A stretch of DNA of 7,464 nucleotides from positions 1 to 7,464 of the forward strand of contig CANHKJ010000147.1 of assembly GCA_947460915.1 (NCBI GenBank), written 5' to 3'. This document shows, one piece after another, positions 1-6,811 of this stretch. Below the pieces are notes generated by a model, which saw nothing but the letters and a program-made list of their open reading frames with translations, had not been told where the DNA came from and did not search any database. The DNA is from Verrucomicrobiia bacterium (GTDB taxonomy: Bacteria; Verrucomicrobiota; Verrucomicrobiia; Verrucomicrobiales; Akkermansiaceae). Both the position numbers and the translations under genes were made by a program. Every line of letters starts with the position of its first letter. Within the stretch, counting starts at the first letter, position 1.

Positions 1-854
1 CATTTTTTCTCGCTGTAAGCTTTCAGGAAATCGACGCAGCCTTTGATGTCGGGCACGTTGTTTTCCCAGTTGTGTTCGTATTCGATGGTGACGTTGCCCT
101 TGAAGCCATGCTTGTGGACTTCGTCAAGGATGGCTTTGAGATCGATGATGCCTGTGCCGAAAATTTGGTCGTGGGTGGGGCCGGTGATGGAGGCGCGATC
201 TTTCATGTGGAACGAGCGCACGCGCGGGGCGATTTTTTTGATCACGTCGAGAGGATTGAGTCCGGAGGTGGCCCAGTGGCCGAGATCGGCGCAGAAGCCG
301 ATGTTTTCATGGCGACCCTCGATAGCTTTGCTGATGGTATCAGGATTCCAGAGTGCGGAGGGCTTGGGATGGTTGTGGAAGCAGACTTTGAGGTCATACT
401 CTTTGCTGAGCTTTTCGAGGACATCAAGGGCATCGAGTGATTCGGTGGTGATGCCATAGAGGCCGAGTGTCTTGGCAAATTCGAAGTACTTGCGCGCTTC
501 GGCCTCGTTGTTTGGGATGCCGACGACGCCAAAGTTGACAAAGGCGATGTTGTGCTTTTTGGCGTGGGCCTGAAGTGCGGCGATGGCATCGGCTGGGAGA
601 TCGGGGCCGAGTTTGAGGTCCTTGTGCTCGGGGCTGAGGACTTGACCGGCAAAAATCTCGACACCGTGGGCACCAGCTTGGGCTGATTTTTCGATGGCTT
701 CAAAGAGGGTGAAATTTTTCAATGACCAGCATTGGACAGAAATGGTGAATCCCGCTTTGGTGAGGATGGCGGAATCGAGTGCTTTCGCGAGTGAGCGACT
801 GCTGAAAGCAAGGGCGGTGGCGGGAAGAAGGCTTAGAATGCGGCGGCGGTTCAT
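1..854 (-). CDS. Tat-exported sugar phosphate isomerase/epimerase (xylose isomerase-like TIM barrel), 3' end at window edge
   Basis: Reading from ATG at 854, the frame is open for 284 codons to the window edge. The last two bases are TG, so the stop (TGA) may lie just outside. The N-terminus MNRRRILSLLPATALA has twin arginines followed by a hydrophobic stretch and an SLAKA segment near residues 21-25, which looks like a Tat signal peptide with export to the periplasm. The mature part fits the AP endonuclease 2 / xylose isomerase-like fold (Pfam PF01261). The expected metal ligands appear in order: E66 (VEIFAG), H160 and H162 (FHNHP), D190 and H193 (ADLGHW), H216 (FHMKD) and E258 (IEYEHNW). 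Such enzymes isomerise or epimerise sugars and keto-sugars; the substrate cannot be read here. It follows the HAD gene on the same strand after 101 nt, so it may have its own promoter. No good Shine-Dalgarno is seen. The family call is secure; the exact function is unknown. Confidence 0.86.
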   Translation of the reverse strand, partial: MNRRRILSLLPATALAFSSRSLAKALDSAILTKAGFTISVQCWSLKNFTLFEAIEKSAQAGAHGVEIFAGQVLSPEHKDLKLGPDLPADAIAALQAHAKKHNIAFVNFGVVGIPNNEAEARKYFEFAKTLGLYGITTESLDALDVLEKLSKEYDLKVCFHNHPKPSALWNPDTISKAIEGRHENIGFCADLGHWATSGLNPLDVIKKIAPRVRSFHMKDRASITGPTHDQIFGTGIIDLKAILDEVHKHGFKGNVTIEYEHNWENNVPDIKGCVDFLKAYSEKK

Positions 855-955
855 GACGGTATGGGTTGTTGATGGAATTTTTAGGCTTTGTGTTTTTTGT
901 GCAAGATTACTACGAAATGTGTTGTGCGATTCTTGCGGGAAATGATGACAGGTAT

Positions 956-1588
956 TTAGGCGCGGCGAAGTCTGAGCAGCTCGTGAGGGGAATCGATAAG
1001 ATGCGTCGGGTCGGCCGCGTGGAGGGAATCACGAGAGTTGAAGCCCCAGGTGACGGCTGCACAAGGGATGCCTGCTTTGTGCGAGGCCTTGACGTCGCGG
1101 ATTTCGTCACCGATGTAGAGCATCTCGGTGGATTTGAGCGAAAAGGTTTTGCGGATGGCTTTGAGGTGTTTGGCTTTGCCGGTGAGCTTTGAGGTGGAGG
1201 AAACAAAGGTGAAGTGGGAGCGCAGGCCGTGAGTGTCGAGAAACAGATTGACGTTGTCGGTGGCGTTGGAGGTGAGGATGCCAAAGACGTGAGCTTCGGC
1301 GCGGAGGCTGGGCAAAATTTCGGCAATACCGGGGATGAGTGGAATTTGGGAAATGCGTTCGCGGAGCATGGCCGTGCCGCGGGCGAGAAGCGAGGGCACG
1401 CGAAAGGCGGAAATTTCGAGGTGGGAGAGCAGCTCGCTGAGGGAGAAGTTTCGCAGGGTGTCCATTTCATGGGCCTCGACGCTGCGGAGACCATACTCAG
1501 GAGCGAGTTGGTTGTAGATGTGGCGTGTTTGTTCGAGGGTATCAGCGATGGTGCCGTCGAAGTCGAAAATGATGGCGCGGTAGTGCAT
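956..1588 (-). CDS. HAD-IA family phosphatase (phosphoglycolate phosphatase-like)
   Basis: A 210-residue soluble protein with all HAD motifs. Motif I is DFDGT at 9-13, with D9 as nucleophile and D11 as acid/base. A helical cap lies between about residues 16 and 85. Motif II is LTSN at 105-108, the motif III lysine is K138 (TGKAK), and motif IV is GDEIRD at 160-165. Length and layout match the phosphoglycolate phosphatase / HAD-like (Pfam PF13419) group, which hydrolyses small phosphate esters in the cytoplasm. The family is too promiscuous to name the substrate, so no gene symbol is given. The start ATG lies 15 nt after the ABC ATPase stop and has no visible Shine-Dalgarno, which suggests the two are co-transcribed. 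Nothing else links this enzyme to metal transport. Confidence 0.88.
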   Translation of the reverse strand: MHYRAIIFDFDGTIADTLEQTRHIYNQLAPEYGLRSVEAHEMDTLRNFSLSELLSHLEISAFRVPSLLARGTAMLRERISQIPLIPGIAEILPSLRAEAHVFGILTSNATDNVNLFLDTHGLRSHFTFVSSTSKLTGKAKHLKAIRKTFSLKSTEMLYIGDEIRDVKASHKAGIPCAAVTWGFNSRDSLHAADPTHLIDSPHELLRLRRA

Positions 1589-1603
1589 GGCGGGTCGTGG
1601 TTT

Positions 1604-2362
1604 TTAACTGGCCTGAGAGTGAAAGGCTTGATCGAGGAGTTCGGGAGTGAGGATTTGCTCGACGGTGCCGAAGCCGAGCGAGCATTTGTCGAGGAGAAGC
1701 ACTTCGTTGAAGAGTAGGGGTGCGGTGGCGAGATCGTGGTGGGAGGCGATGATCAGGCGGCCTTCGTGGGCGAGGGATTCGAGGAGGTTGCTCAGGCGCA
1801 GTGACGCAGAGCGGTCGAGTCCTGTGAAGGGTTCATCGAGCAAGAGGACGTGTGCTTCTTGGGCTACGGCGCGGGCGAGGAAGGCGCGTTGTTGTTGGCC
1901 GCCGGAGAGTTCGCGGATTTGGCGGTGCTGGAGTTTTTCGAGGTCGAGGGCGTGCAGTGCGGTATCGACGGCAGCGTCATCTTCGTTACCATAGGGCCGC
2001 CACCATCCTGTTTGTGGGTAGCGTCCCATTTCGACTAGTCCTCGAACGGTGATGGGAAATGACCAATCGACTTCCTCGCGTTGTGGCAGGTAGGCGAATT
2101 CGCGCGACCAGCGTTTGACGGAAGTTCCGCGCCAGGTGATGGTGCCGGAGCGGCGTGGGACGAGGCCAGCGATGGCTTTGAGCAAGGTGGATTTCCCTGC
2201 GCCATTGCGACCAACGAGTGCGACGCGGGTGCCGCAGGAGGTGGCGAAGGAGATGTTTTCGAGGGCGATGATTTTGCGATAGGAAACGCTGAGATTTTCC
2301 ACGATCAGCTCATGGTGCTGATGGTGGTGCGCGCAGCAGTCGTGATGGGTATGATCGGTCAT
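1604..2362 (-). CDS. Metal-type ABC transporter ATP-binding protein with His-rich N-terminus
   Basis: A 252-residue ABC ATPase. Walker A is GRNGAGKST at 51-59, the Q-loop is YLPQ with Q94, the signature is LSGGQQQR at 152-159, Walker B is HVLLLDEP at 171-178, the D-loop is GLD at 181-183, and the switch histidine is in SHHDL near 209. The segment EVDWSFPITV after the Q-loop is typical of the zinc/manganese/iron-chelate (ZnuC/MntB/SitB-like) branch. Residues 1-17 contain eight His and two Cys, which would suit metal binding but is an unusual place for such a tail. A GGGAA ribosome site (plus-strand 2368-2372) lies 5 nt before the ATG. The start overlaps the stop of the upstream membrane-protein gene by ATGA, implying translational coupling. 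No permease or metal-binding lipoprotein is encoded nearby, so its membrane partner is elsewhere or unrecognised. Family confidence is high; the transported metal is inferred. Confidence 0.88.
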   Translation of the reverse strand: MTDHTHHDCCAHHHQHHELIVENLSVSYRKIIALENISFATSCGTRVALVGRNGAGKSTLLKAIAGLVPRRSGTITWRGTSVKRWSREFAYLPQREEVDWSFPITVRGLVEMGRYPQTGWWRPYGNEDDAAVDTALHALDLEKLQHRQIRELSGGQQQRAFLARAVAQEAHVLLLDEPFTGLDRSASLRLSNLLESLAHEGRLIIASHHDLATAPLLFNEVLLLDKCSLGFGTVEQILTPELLDQAFHSQAS

Positions 2363-2889
2363 GGCAGTTCCCAGATGTCGTCGATGTTGGTCGAGGAGTC
2401 GAATGTGTGAGTCAGTGAGGCGCGCGATTGTGGATCAAGGCGAAGTTTGGCGAAATAGCGGCCAGCTGGTGAGGACTGTGGTGCCCAGGTGATGGATAGG
2501 AATATGGTTGGGGGGACTTGCGTCAGAGTGGCGGAGAATTCGGTTGTGTTTGGCGAATCGGTTTGTTGCCAGAGTACTGTGCCTGAGGCATTTTTGATTT
2601 GAACGGAGGATGCTTGGTGAGAGAGCGTCAGGGTAAAGGGACAAGTTTGTTCTTTTTCGCGCTCGACGGTTTGTAGTGCGCGTTTGGGCGCGATTGCTTT
2701 CGCAGGGCGGTGGGTAATTTTCCACAAGGGAACAATCGCGAAGGCGAGTCCGAGGATCACAAAAAAGGTGCGTAGTAAGGGAGAACCTCTCACGAATGGA
2801 GCATGGGCGAGATTGGTCAAAAGCGCAAGCATGGAGGCGGGCGGTGTTGGATTTTCTTGGATCAAAGCGTGGTTTGTAAAAAAAATCAC
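2359..2889 (-). CDS. Small membrane-anchored protein of unknown function
   Basis: I do not recognise this 176-residue protein. It has one clear membrane segment, about residues 40-57 (LRTFFVILGLAFAIVPLW), followed by a basic stretch (residues 58-78). A roughly 95-residue domain follows, rich in Ser/Thr/Val and alternating hydrophobics, probably a small beta-sandwich. Basic residues flank both sides of the membrane segment, so topology is not obvious; a C-out signal anchor is my guess. It overlaps the ABC ATPase gene by ATGA, so the two are probably translated together and may act together. The start used here is GTG at 2889, only 43 nt from the divergent crtI start. An in-frame ATG at 2832 (residue 20) would give 157 residues, keep the membrane segment and leave about 100 nt for promoters; it may be the true start. 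Neither start has a strong ribosome site. Confidence 0.6.
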   Translation of the reverse strand: MIFFTNHALIQENPTPPASMLALLTNLAHAPFVRGSPLLRTFFVILGLAFAIVPLWKITHRPAKAIAPKRALQTVEREKEQTCPFTLTLSHQASSVQIKNASGTVLWQQTDSPNTTEFSATLTQVPPTIFLSITWAPQSSPAGRYFAKLRLDPQSRASLTHTFDSSTNIDDIWELP

Positions 2890-2932
2890 TCGCTCTCAAG
2901 TGAAATTGCGCTATACATGAGAACGCAAGCAC
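2833..2932. promoter_or_regulatory. Divergent promoter region between the ATPase cluster and crtI
   Basis: Both divergent transcripts must start in or near this short AT-rich stretch. On the minus strand, TTGAGA (plus-strand 2894-2899) and TACAAA (2873-2878), 15 nt apart, resemble weak -35/-10 boxes. They would fit translation from the ATG at 2832. On the plus strand, TATACA at 2912-2917 could be a -10 box for crtI, but no -35 stands at the right distance and the leader would be under 10 nt. These are consensus matches by eye only. Confidence 0.25.
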
Positions 2933-4459
2933 ATGACGAAGAAAAAGGTTACGATTATTGGTGCAGGCCCGGGAGGCTTGACCGCAGGGATGATTCTAGC
3001 GCATCGGGGATTCGATGTGACGATCATCGAGAAACAGGGTCGCGTGGGTGGTCGCAACGCGGAGCTCAAGGTCGGTGATTTTTCCTTCGATACAGGGCCT
3101 ACGTTTTTGCATCAGAAGTTTACGCTTGATGAGGTGTTTGCAGAAGCGGGAGCAAAGCCAGAAGATTACATGGACCTGGTATTGCTAGATCCGATGACGA
3201 AGCTGACTTGGGGTGATTTATCGATGGAGACGACCTGCGATCGCGAACGCATGGAGAAAAACGTAGAGGAAGCTTTTCCAGGTCATGGCGAGGGCTACCG
3301 TCGTTTCATGGCAGATCATGCCGTAAAGCTCTCGGCCATTTATCCCTGTTTGCAGCGTCCGTATCATGAGCTGAAATCCTTTCTCAGCACTTCGTTGATG
3401 AAAGCAATTCCCTATGTCGCCACGGGCAAAAGTGTCGTCGATGTGTTAGAAAATTATTTTGCGGATGATCGCCTCAAACTCGCATTCACATTCCAGGCGA
3501 AATATCTCGGTATGTCGCCATGGCGCTGCCCTGCCCTGTTCAGCATTCTTTCCTACATTGAGTATCGTTATGGCATTTATCACGTCCAAGGTGGTTTGTG
3601 CAAAATCTCTGAAGCGATGGCCCAAGTTTTTGAGAAAAACGGTGGCACCTTGCGCCTTAACACCTCCTTGAAAGAATTGAAATTCACCGGCACAAAAGTC
3701 ACTGGGGCAATTCTCGATAGCGGCGAAGTCATTGAATGCGACGACATCATCATGAATGCCGACTACGCGCATGCCGTGACACATCTTCTCAACGGCCAGT
3801 CTAAGCCGAAGGAAGTTCTCGAGAAGAAAAAATACTCCTGCTCGACGTTCATGCTCTACCTCGGGCTTGATAAAATTTATCAAGACGAGCCACATCACCA
3901 CATCATTTTCGCTGATAACTATCGTCACAATGTGGAAGACATTCAGAGTGAAAAAATCGTCTCCGATGACATGTCGGTTTACGTGAGAAATTCCTCGATC
4001 ACTGACCCTTCTGTCGCCCCTGCCGGCCAGTCTGGTCTTTACATTTTGGTGCCCACCATCAATACCCGTCATGGATTTGATTGGGAAACATATAAACAAG
4101 AATATCGCGATAAAGTTCTCGCGCGGATCGAGGCAAAAACGGGCATGAAAGACCTGCGTAGCCACATCATTGCCGAGCGAATTCTCACACCACAAGATTG
4201 GCGCGACGAAGGTGATATCTTCATGGGTGCTACCTTCAATCTCGCTCACACACTTGACCAAATGCTCTACCTCCGTCCGCACAATCGCATGGAAGGTTAC
4301 GAAAATCTCTTCCTCGTCGGTGGTGGCACGCACCCCGGGAGCGGCCTGCCCACCATTTACGAAAGTGGTCGTATCTCGAGCAATTTACTCTGCGATCGCC
4401 ATAAAGTCGCCTACGAACGAGTGGACATGGCGCCTGCTTTTCTCAACAACGCGGGTTGA
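2933..4459 (+). CDS. crtI: CrtI-family phytoene/diapophytoene desaturase
   Basis: A complete 508-residue FAD-dependent desaturase of the CrtI/CrtN family, which introduces double bonds into C40 phytoene or C30 diapophytoene at the membrane to make coloured carotenoids. The N-terminal dinucleotide fold has GAGPGG at 10-15, the ribose-binding E33 and GRVGGRN at 36-42. FDTGPTF at 52-58 is the usual CrtI/CrtN active-site-side motif. The C-terminal FAD signature VGGGTHPGSGLP is at 462-473. Length is normal for the family. The ATG at 2933 precedes the FAD motif at the expected distance, but its Shine-Dalgarno is weak. No phytoene synthase, cyclase or other carotenoid gene lies in the window, so C30 or C40 substrate cannot be decided; other members (CrtN, CrtP oxidase-like) are possible. 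Codon use in the first 120 codons is more G-ending than in the rest. Confidence 0.88.
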   Translation: MTKKKVTIIGAGPGGLTAGMILAHRGFDVTIIEKQGRVGGRNAELKVGDFSFDTGPTFLHQKFTLDEVFAEAGAKPEDYMDLVLLDPMTKLTWGDLSMETTCDRERMEKNVEEAFPGHGEGYRRFMADHAVKLSAIYPCLQRPYHELKSFLSTSLMKAIPYVATGKSVVDVLENYFADDRLKLAFTFQAKYLGMSPWRCPALFSILSYIEYRYGIYHVQGGLCKISEAMAQVFEKNGGTLRLNTSLKELKFTGTKVTGAILDSGEVIECDDIIMNADYAHAVTHLLNGQSKPKEVLEKKKYSCSTFMLYLGLDKIYQDEPHHHIIFADNYRHNVEDIQSEKIVSDDMSVYVRNSSITDPSVAPAGQSGLYILVPTINTRHGFDWETYKQEYRDKVLARIEAKTGMKDLRSHIIAERILTPQDWRDEGDIFMGATFNLAHTLDQMLYLRPHNRMEGYENLFLVGGGTHPGSGLPTIYESGRISSNLLCDRHKVAYERVDMAPAFLNNAG

Positions 4460-4524
4460 GAAATAGAAAAATGGCACTTACGAAAATCATTAGTACCGTT
4501 TGATAAAACGAACTCTCAATAAGC

Positions 4525-4835
4525 TCAACGCCGACGATCTAGTAGCGCAAGAATACCAATAGCTCCTAGCAGATAAGTTGAGTTTTTCTGAAATGGCCAT
4601 TGCATTGATTTGCAAAATTTGTGGACGCGCTTGCGAAGGCAGTTGATGTCGTAGCCATTGGTGAACCACTCAAAGCGTTGAAATTAGTTCCATCGGTGCT
4701 CCAAGATCAGCCGTCAGCAATAAATCCTTTAGATTTGCCTCGATGAGCGTAAAACACGATAACATCCTCGAAGCCAAGGGTTAAGAACCTTGCAGTAATG
4801 AATGTTGCGTTGCTAGGAAAGGGCCCAGCAGTAAT
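4525..4835 (-). pseudogene. Decayed PEP-CTERM surface-protein gene remnant
   Basis: This lies in the 586-nt stretch 4460-5045, which has no intact gene. On the minus strand, the frame read from 4832 gives a protein-like passage, including GFEDVIVFYAHRGKSKGF and, after an in-frame TGA at 4709-4707, SWSTDGTNFNALSG and ATTSTAFASAS. This is the style of Verrucomicrobiota PEP-CTERM proteins (short beta-strand, Ser/Thr-rich, with WSTDGTNF). In a second frame, codons 4578-4525 read TYLLGAIGILALLDRRR and stop. That is a textbook PEP-CTERM C-terminus: transmembrane helix followed by an Arg cluster. The preceding residues are PFQKNS instead of the expected PEPS, so the sorting motif itself is damaged around the frameshift. 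An intact version would be exported and processed by an exosortase. Upstream of 4835 the remnant fades: several frames have stops and I cannot place a start. At 4460-4524 and about 4836-4976 I see nothing else supportable. Confidence 0.62.
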
Positions 4836-4976
4836 ACTTCTAGCTACTAAACTCAACGATATCCAGCAACATCGGAATCTGCTTGATTGCTGCTGCCTGT
4901 GAGGTTGCTATTGGACCGATGAAAACACGATTTTTTTACAAAATGACATCATTTCACGAATTTCCTCGAAATCACC

Positions 4977-5005
4977 TTGCGTAATCCGCTGGCTGGTGTT
5001 ACAAC
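4977..5005 (+). promoter_or_regulatory. Weak candidate promoter for cysJ
   Basis: TTGCGT at 4977-4982 and TACAAC at 5000-5005 are separated by 17 nt, a sigma-70-like layout that would give a leader of about 35 nt before cysJ. The -35 matches the consensus only in TTG and the -10 in four of six bases, so this is a suggestion. No terminator-like attenuator or obvious operator is visible nearby. Confidence 0.2.
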
Positions 5006-5045
5006 TCTGTGCCGACATTAGTATCTTTATCAACAAACTAAGGTT

Positions 5046-6803
5046 ATGTTACCCGCGCACGCTCCTTTCTCAGAATCCGCCCGAAAACTCATCGAAACCG
5101 CATTGGTCGAGCTCGATGCCACTCAGAGCGCATGGCTTTCGGGCTATCTCGCCGCTCCTCTTGGCTCCGTCGCTGCTCCCGTCGCTTCGACCGTGAAAGC
5201 CTTAGTCTTGTATGGAACCGAGTCGGGCAACTCAGAAAAACTCGCTGATCGCGCCGCGAAGGAAGCGAAGAAAAAAGGCATCACTGCTACAGTGAAAAAC
5301 ATGTCGGATATTTCTCCATCCGATCTCAAGAAACACAGTAATTTGCTCGTGGTGGTCAGCACCTGGGGCGACGGCGAACCACCCGACGGAGCGACAAAAT
5401 TCTACAAAGAATTCATGGCCTACGAGGAAAAACTCAGCGGCCTGTCGTTCTCGGTTTGCGCGCTGGGCGATACCTCCTACGAAAAATTTTGCCAAACCGG
5501 TAAGGACATCGATGCCAAATTGGAAGCACTCGGCGCCAAGCGCATTGCTCCTCGTCAGGACTGCGATGTTGACTACGAAGACGCTTTTACCTCATGGCTC
5601 GACACGACCTTAACTGCGCTCGCACCGACCAAGATTTCCGTCAGCGAAGCTCCCGCTACAGCTCCTGCAGGTGTTGCCAGCTACGGTTTGAAGAACCCCT
5701 TCCCGTCTGAAGTTCTCGAAAACATTCTCCTCAACGGGAAAGGCACTGCCAAGGAAACGATCCACGTCGAACTTTCCCTCGCCAACTCCGGTCTCACGTA
5801 CGAACCCGGCGATGCTCTCGCCGTGATCCCGCAAAACGCCAGCGACTATGTTTCCGACCTTCTCAAAGCAGCCAAACTCAAAGGCGACGAGGAAATCGAA
5901 ACCAAAGCCACGGGCAAAAAATCGCTCGCCGAGGCCCTCACCTACGATCTCGACATCACTGGTCTTTCTCGCTCAGTTCTGACCAAACTCCACGAAGCCA
6001 GTCCGAATCCGAAACTCGCCGCTTTACTCGACGAGGCCGCCAAAGACCAGCTCAAGGATTACAACTACGGTCGCGAAATCATCGATGCCATCAGCGATTT
6101 CGCTCCCAATGGCCTTCCCGCACAAACCCTCGCCGGCCTGTTGCGGAAAATGCCACCGCGCCTTTACTCGATCGCCTCCAGCCCATTGGCGCATCCCGAT
6201 GAAGTCCACCTCACCGTCGCTGCCGTGCGTTACAATAGCCACGGTCGCGATCGCAAAGGCGTTGCTTCCACTTACCTCGCTGACGCCGCGCATACCGGCC
6301 AGTCGGTAAATGTTTACACGCACACGAATAAAAATTTCCGTTTGCCAGAAAATGGTGACACTCCCGTCATCATGGTTGGCCCTGGGACTGGCATCGCGCC
6401 GTTCCGCGCCTTCGTCGAACACCGCGCCGAGCTCGGTAGCCAAGGCAAAAACTGGTTGTTCTTCGGCGACCAACGCTACATGTATGACTTCCTCTACCAG
6501 CTTGAGTGGCAAGAGCATCTCAAAAATGGCACCCTTAACCGTCTCGACGTTGCTTTCTCCCGCGATCAGCCCGAGAAAATCTATGTGCAGCAACGCATTG
6601 CTGAAAAAGGCAAAGACCTCTATGCCTGGCTGCAAGAAGGCGCGCACTTCTACGTCTGCGGCGATGCCTCACGCATGGCAGCCGATGTCCACGAAGCCCT
6701 GACCCAAGTTTACATCAACCATGGCGGCCTCACTCGCGAAGCTGCCGAATCCGAACTCGAAGCCCTTAAAAAAGCCAAACGCTACCAGCGTGACGTATAC
6801 TAA
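5046..6803 (+). CDS. cysJ: Assimilatory sulfite reductase [NADPH] flavoprotein alpha subunit
   Basis: A complete 585-residue CysJ, close to the usual length of about 600. It passes electrons from NADPH through FAD and FMN to the CysI hemoprotein, which reduces sulfite to sulfide in the cytoplasm for cysteine synthesis. The N-terminal lead includes TQSAWLSGYLA (26-36), as in other CysJ. The flavodoxin domain has FMN loops at YGTESGN (56-62), STWGDGE (105-111) and ALGDTSYEKFC (139-149). A linker is followed by the FAD/connecting domain with PRLYSIASSP (371-380). The NADPH domain has GPGTGIAPFRAF (445-456), FGDQR (473-477), SRD (505-507) and YVCGD (536-540). The C-terminus ends KRYQRDVY, a hallmark of CysJ over cytochrome P450 reductases. 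The ATG follows an AAGG at 5040-5043 with unusually short spacing. cysI follows after 125 nt. Confidence 0.95.
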   Translation: MLPAHAPFSESARKLIETALVELDATQSAWLSGYLAAPLGSVAAPVASTVKALVLYGTESGNSEKLADRAAKEAKKKGITATVKNMSDISPSDLKKHSNLLVVVSTWGDGEPPDGATKFYKEFMAYEEKLSGLSFSVCALGDTSYEKFCQTGKDIDAKLEALGAKRIAPRQDCDVDYEDAFTSWLDTTLTALAPTKISVSEAPATAPAGVASYGLKNPFPSEVLENILLNGKGTAKETIHVELSLANSGLTYEPGDALAVIPQNASDYVSDLLKAAKLKGDEEIETKATGKKSLAEALTYDLDITGLSRSVLTKLHEASPNPKLAALLDEAAKDQLKDYNYGREIIDAISDFAPNGLPAQTLAGLLRKMPPRLYSIASSPLAHPDEVHLTVAAVRYNSHGRDRKGVASTYLADAAHTGQSVNVYTHTNKNFRLPENGDTPVIMVGPGTGIAPFRAFVEHRAELGSQGKNWLFFGDQRYMYDFLYQLEWQEHLKNGTLNRLDVAFSRDQPEKIYVQQRIAEKGKDLYAWLQEGAHFYVCGDASRMAADVHEALTQVYINHGGLTREAAESELEALKKAKRYQRDVY

Positions 6804-6811
6804 AAGTTACT

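Noticed and set aside
242..703. Minus-strand frame of 153 codons at the left end
   Set aside because: It is a frame-shifted shadow of the TIM-barrel isomerase gene, whose frame runs from 854 to the window edge with conserved metal ligands.
910..1494. Second minus-strand frame overlapping the HAD gene
   Set aside because: Its Ser/Pro/Thr-rich translation is typical of a shifted frame over a C-rich gene, and the HAD frame has all four catalytic motifs.
3446..4333. Long minus-strand open frame of 295 codons opposite crtI
   Set aside because: It lies wholly antisense to a well-supported desaturase gene; its translation shows no family motif and it arises from the C-rich wobble pattern of crtI.
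4884..5009. Minus-strand 36-codon frame from an ATG near 5009 as a separate small gene
   Set aside because: It has no ribosome site, no recognisable motif and ends at a stop upstream of the PEP-CTERM remnant; it may be more decayed sequence but cannot be supported.
4996..5196. Small plus-strand frame overlapping the cysJ start
   Set aside because: It runs into the cysJ coding region in another frame and has no ribosome site or recognisable motif.
6024..6647. Minus-strand open frame of 207 codons opposite cysJ
   Set aside because: It is antisense to the FAD/NADPH domains of cysJ, which carry clear catalytic motifs; the antisense translation looks like no known family.
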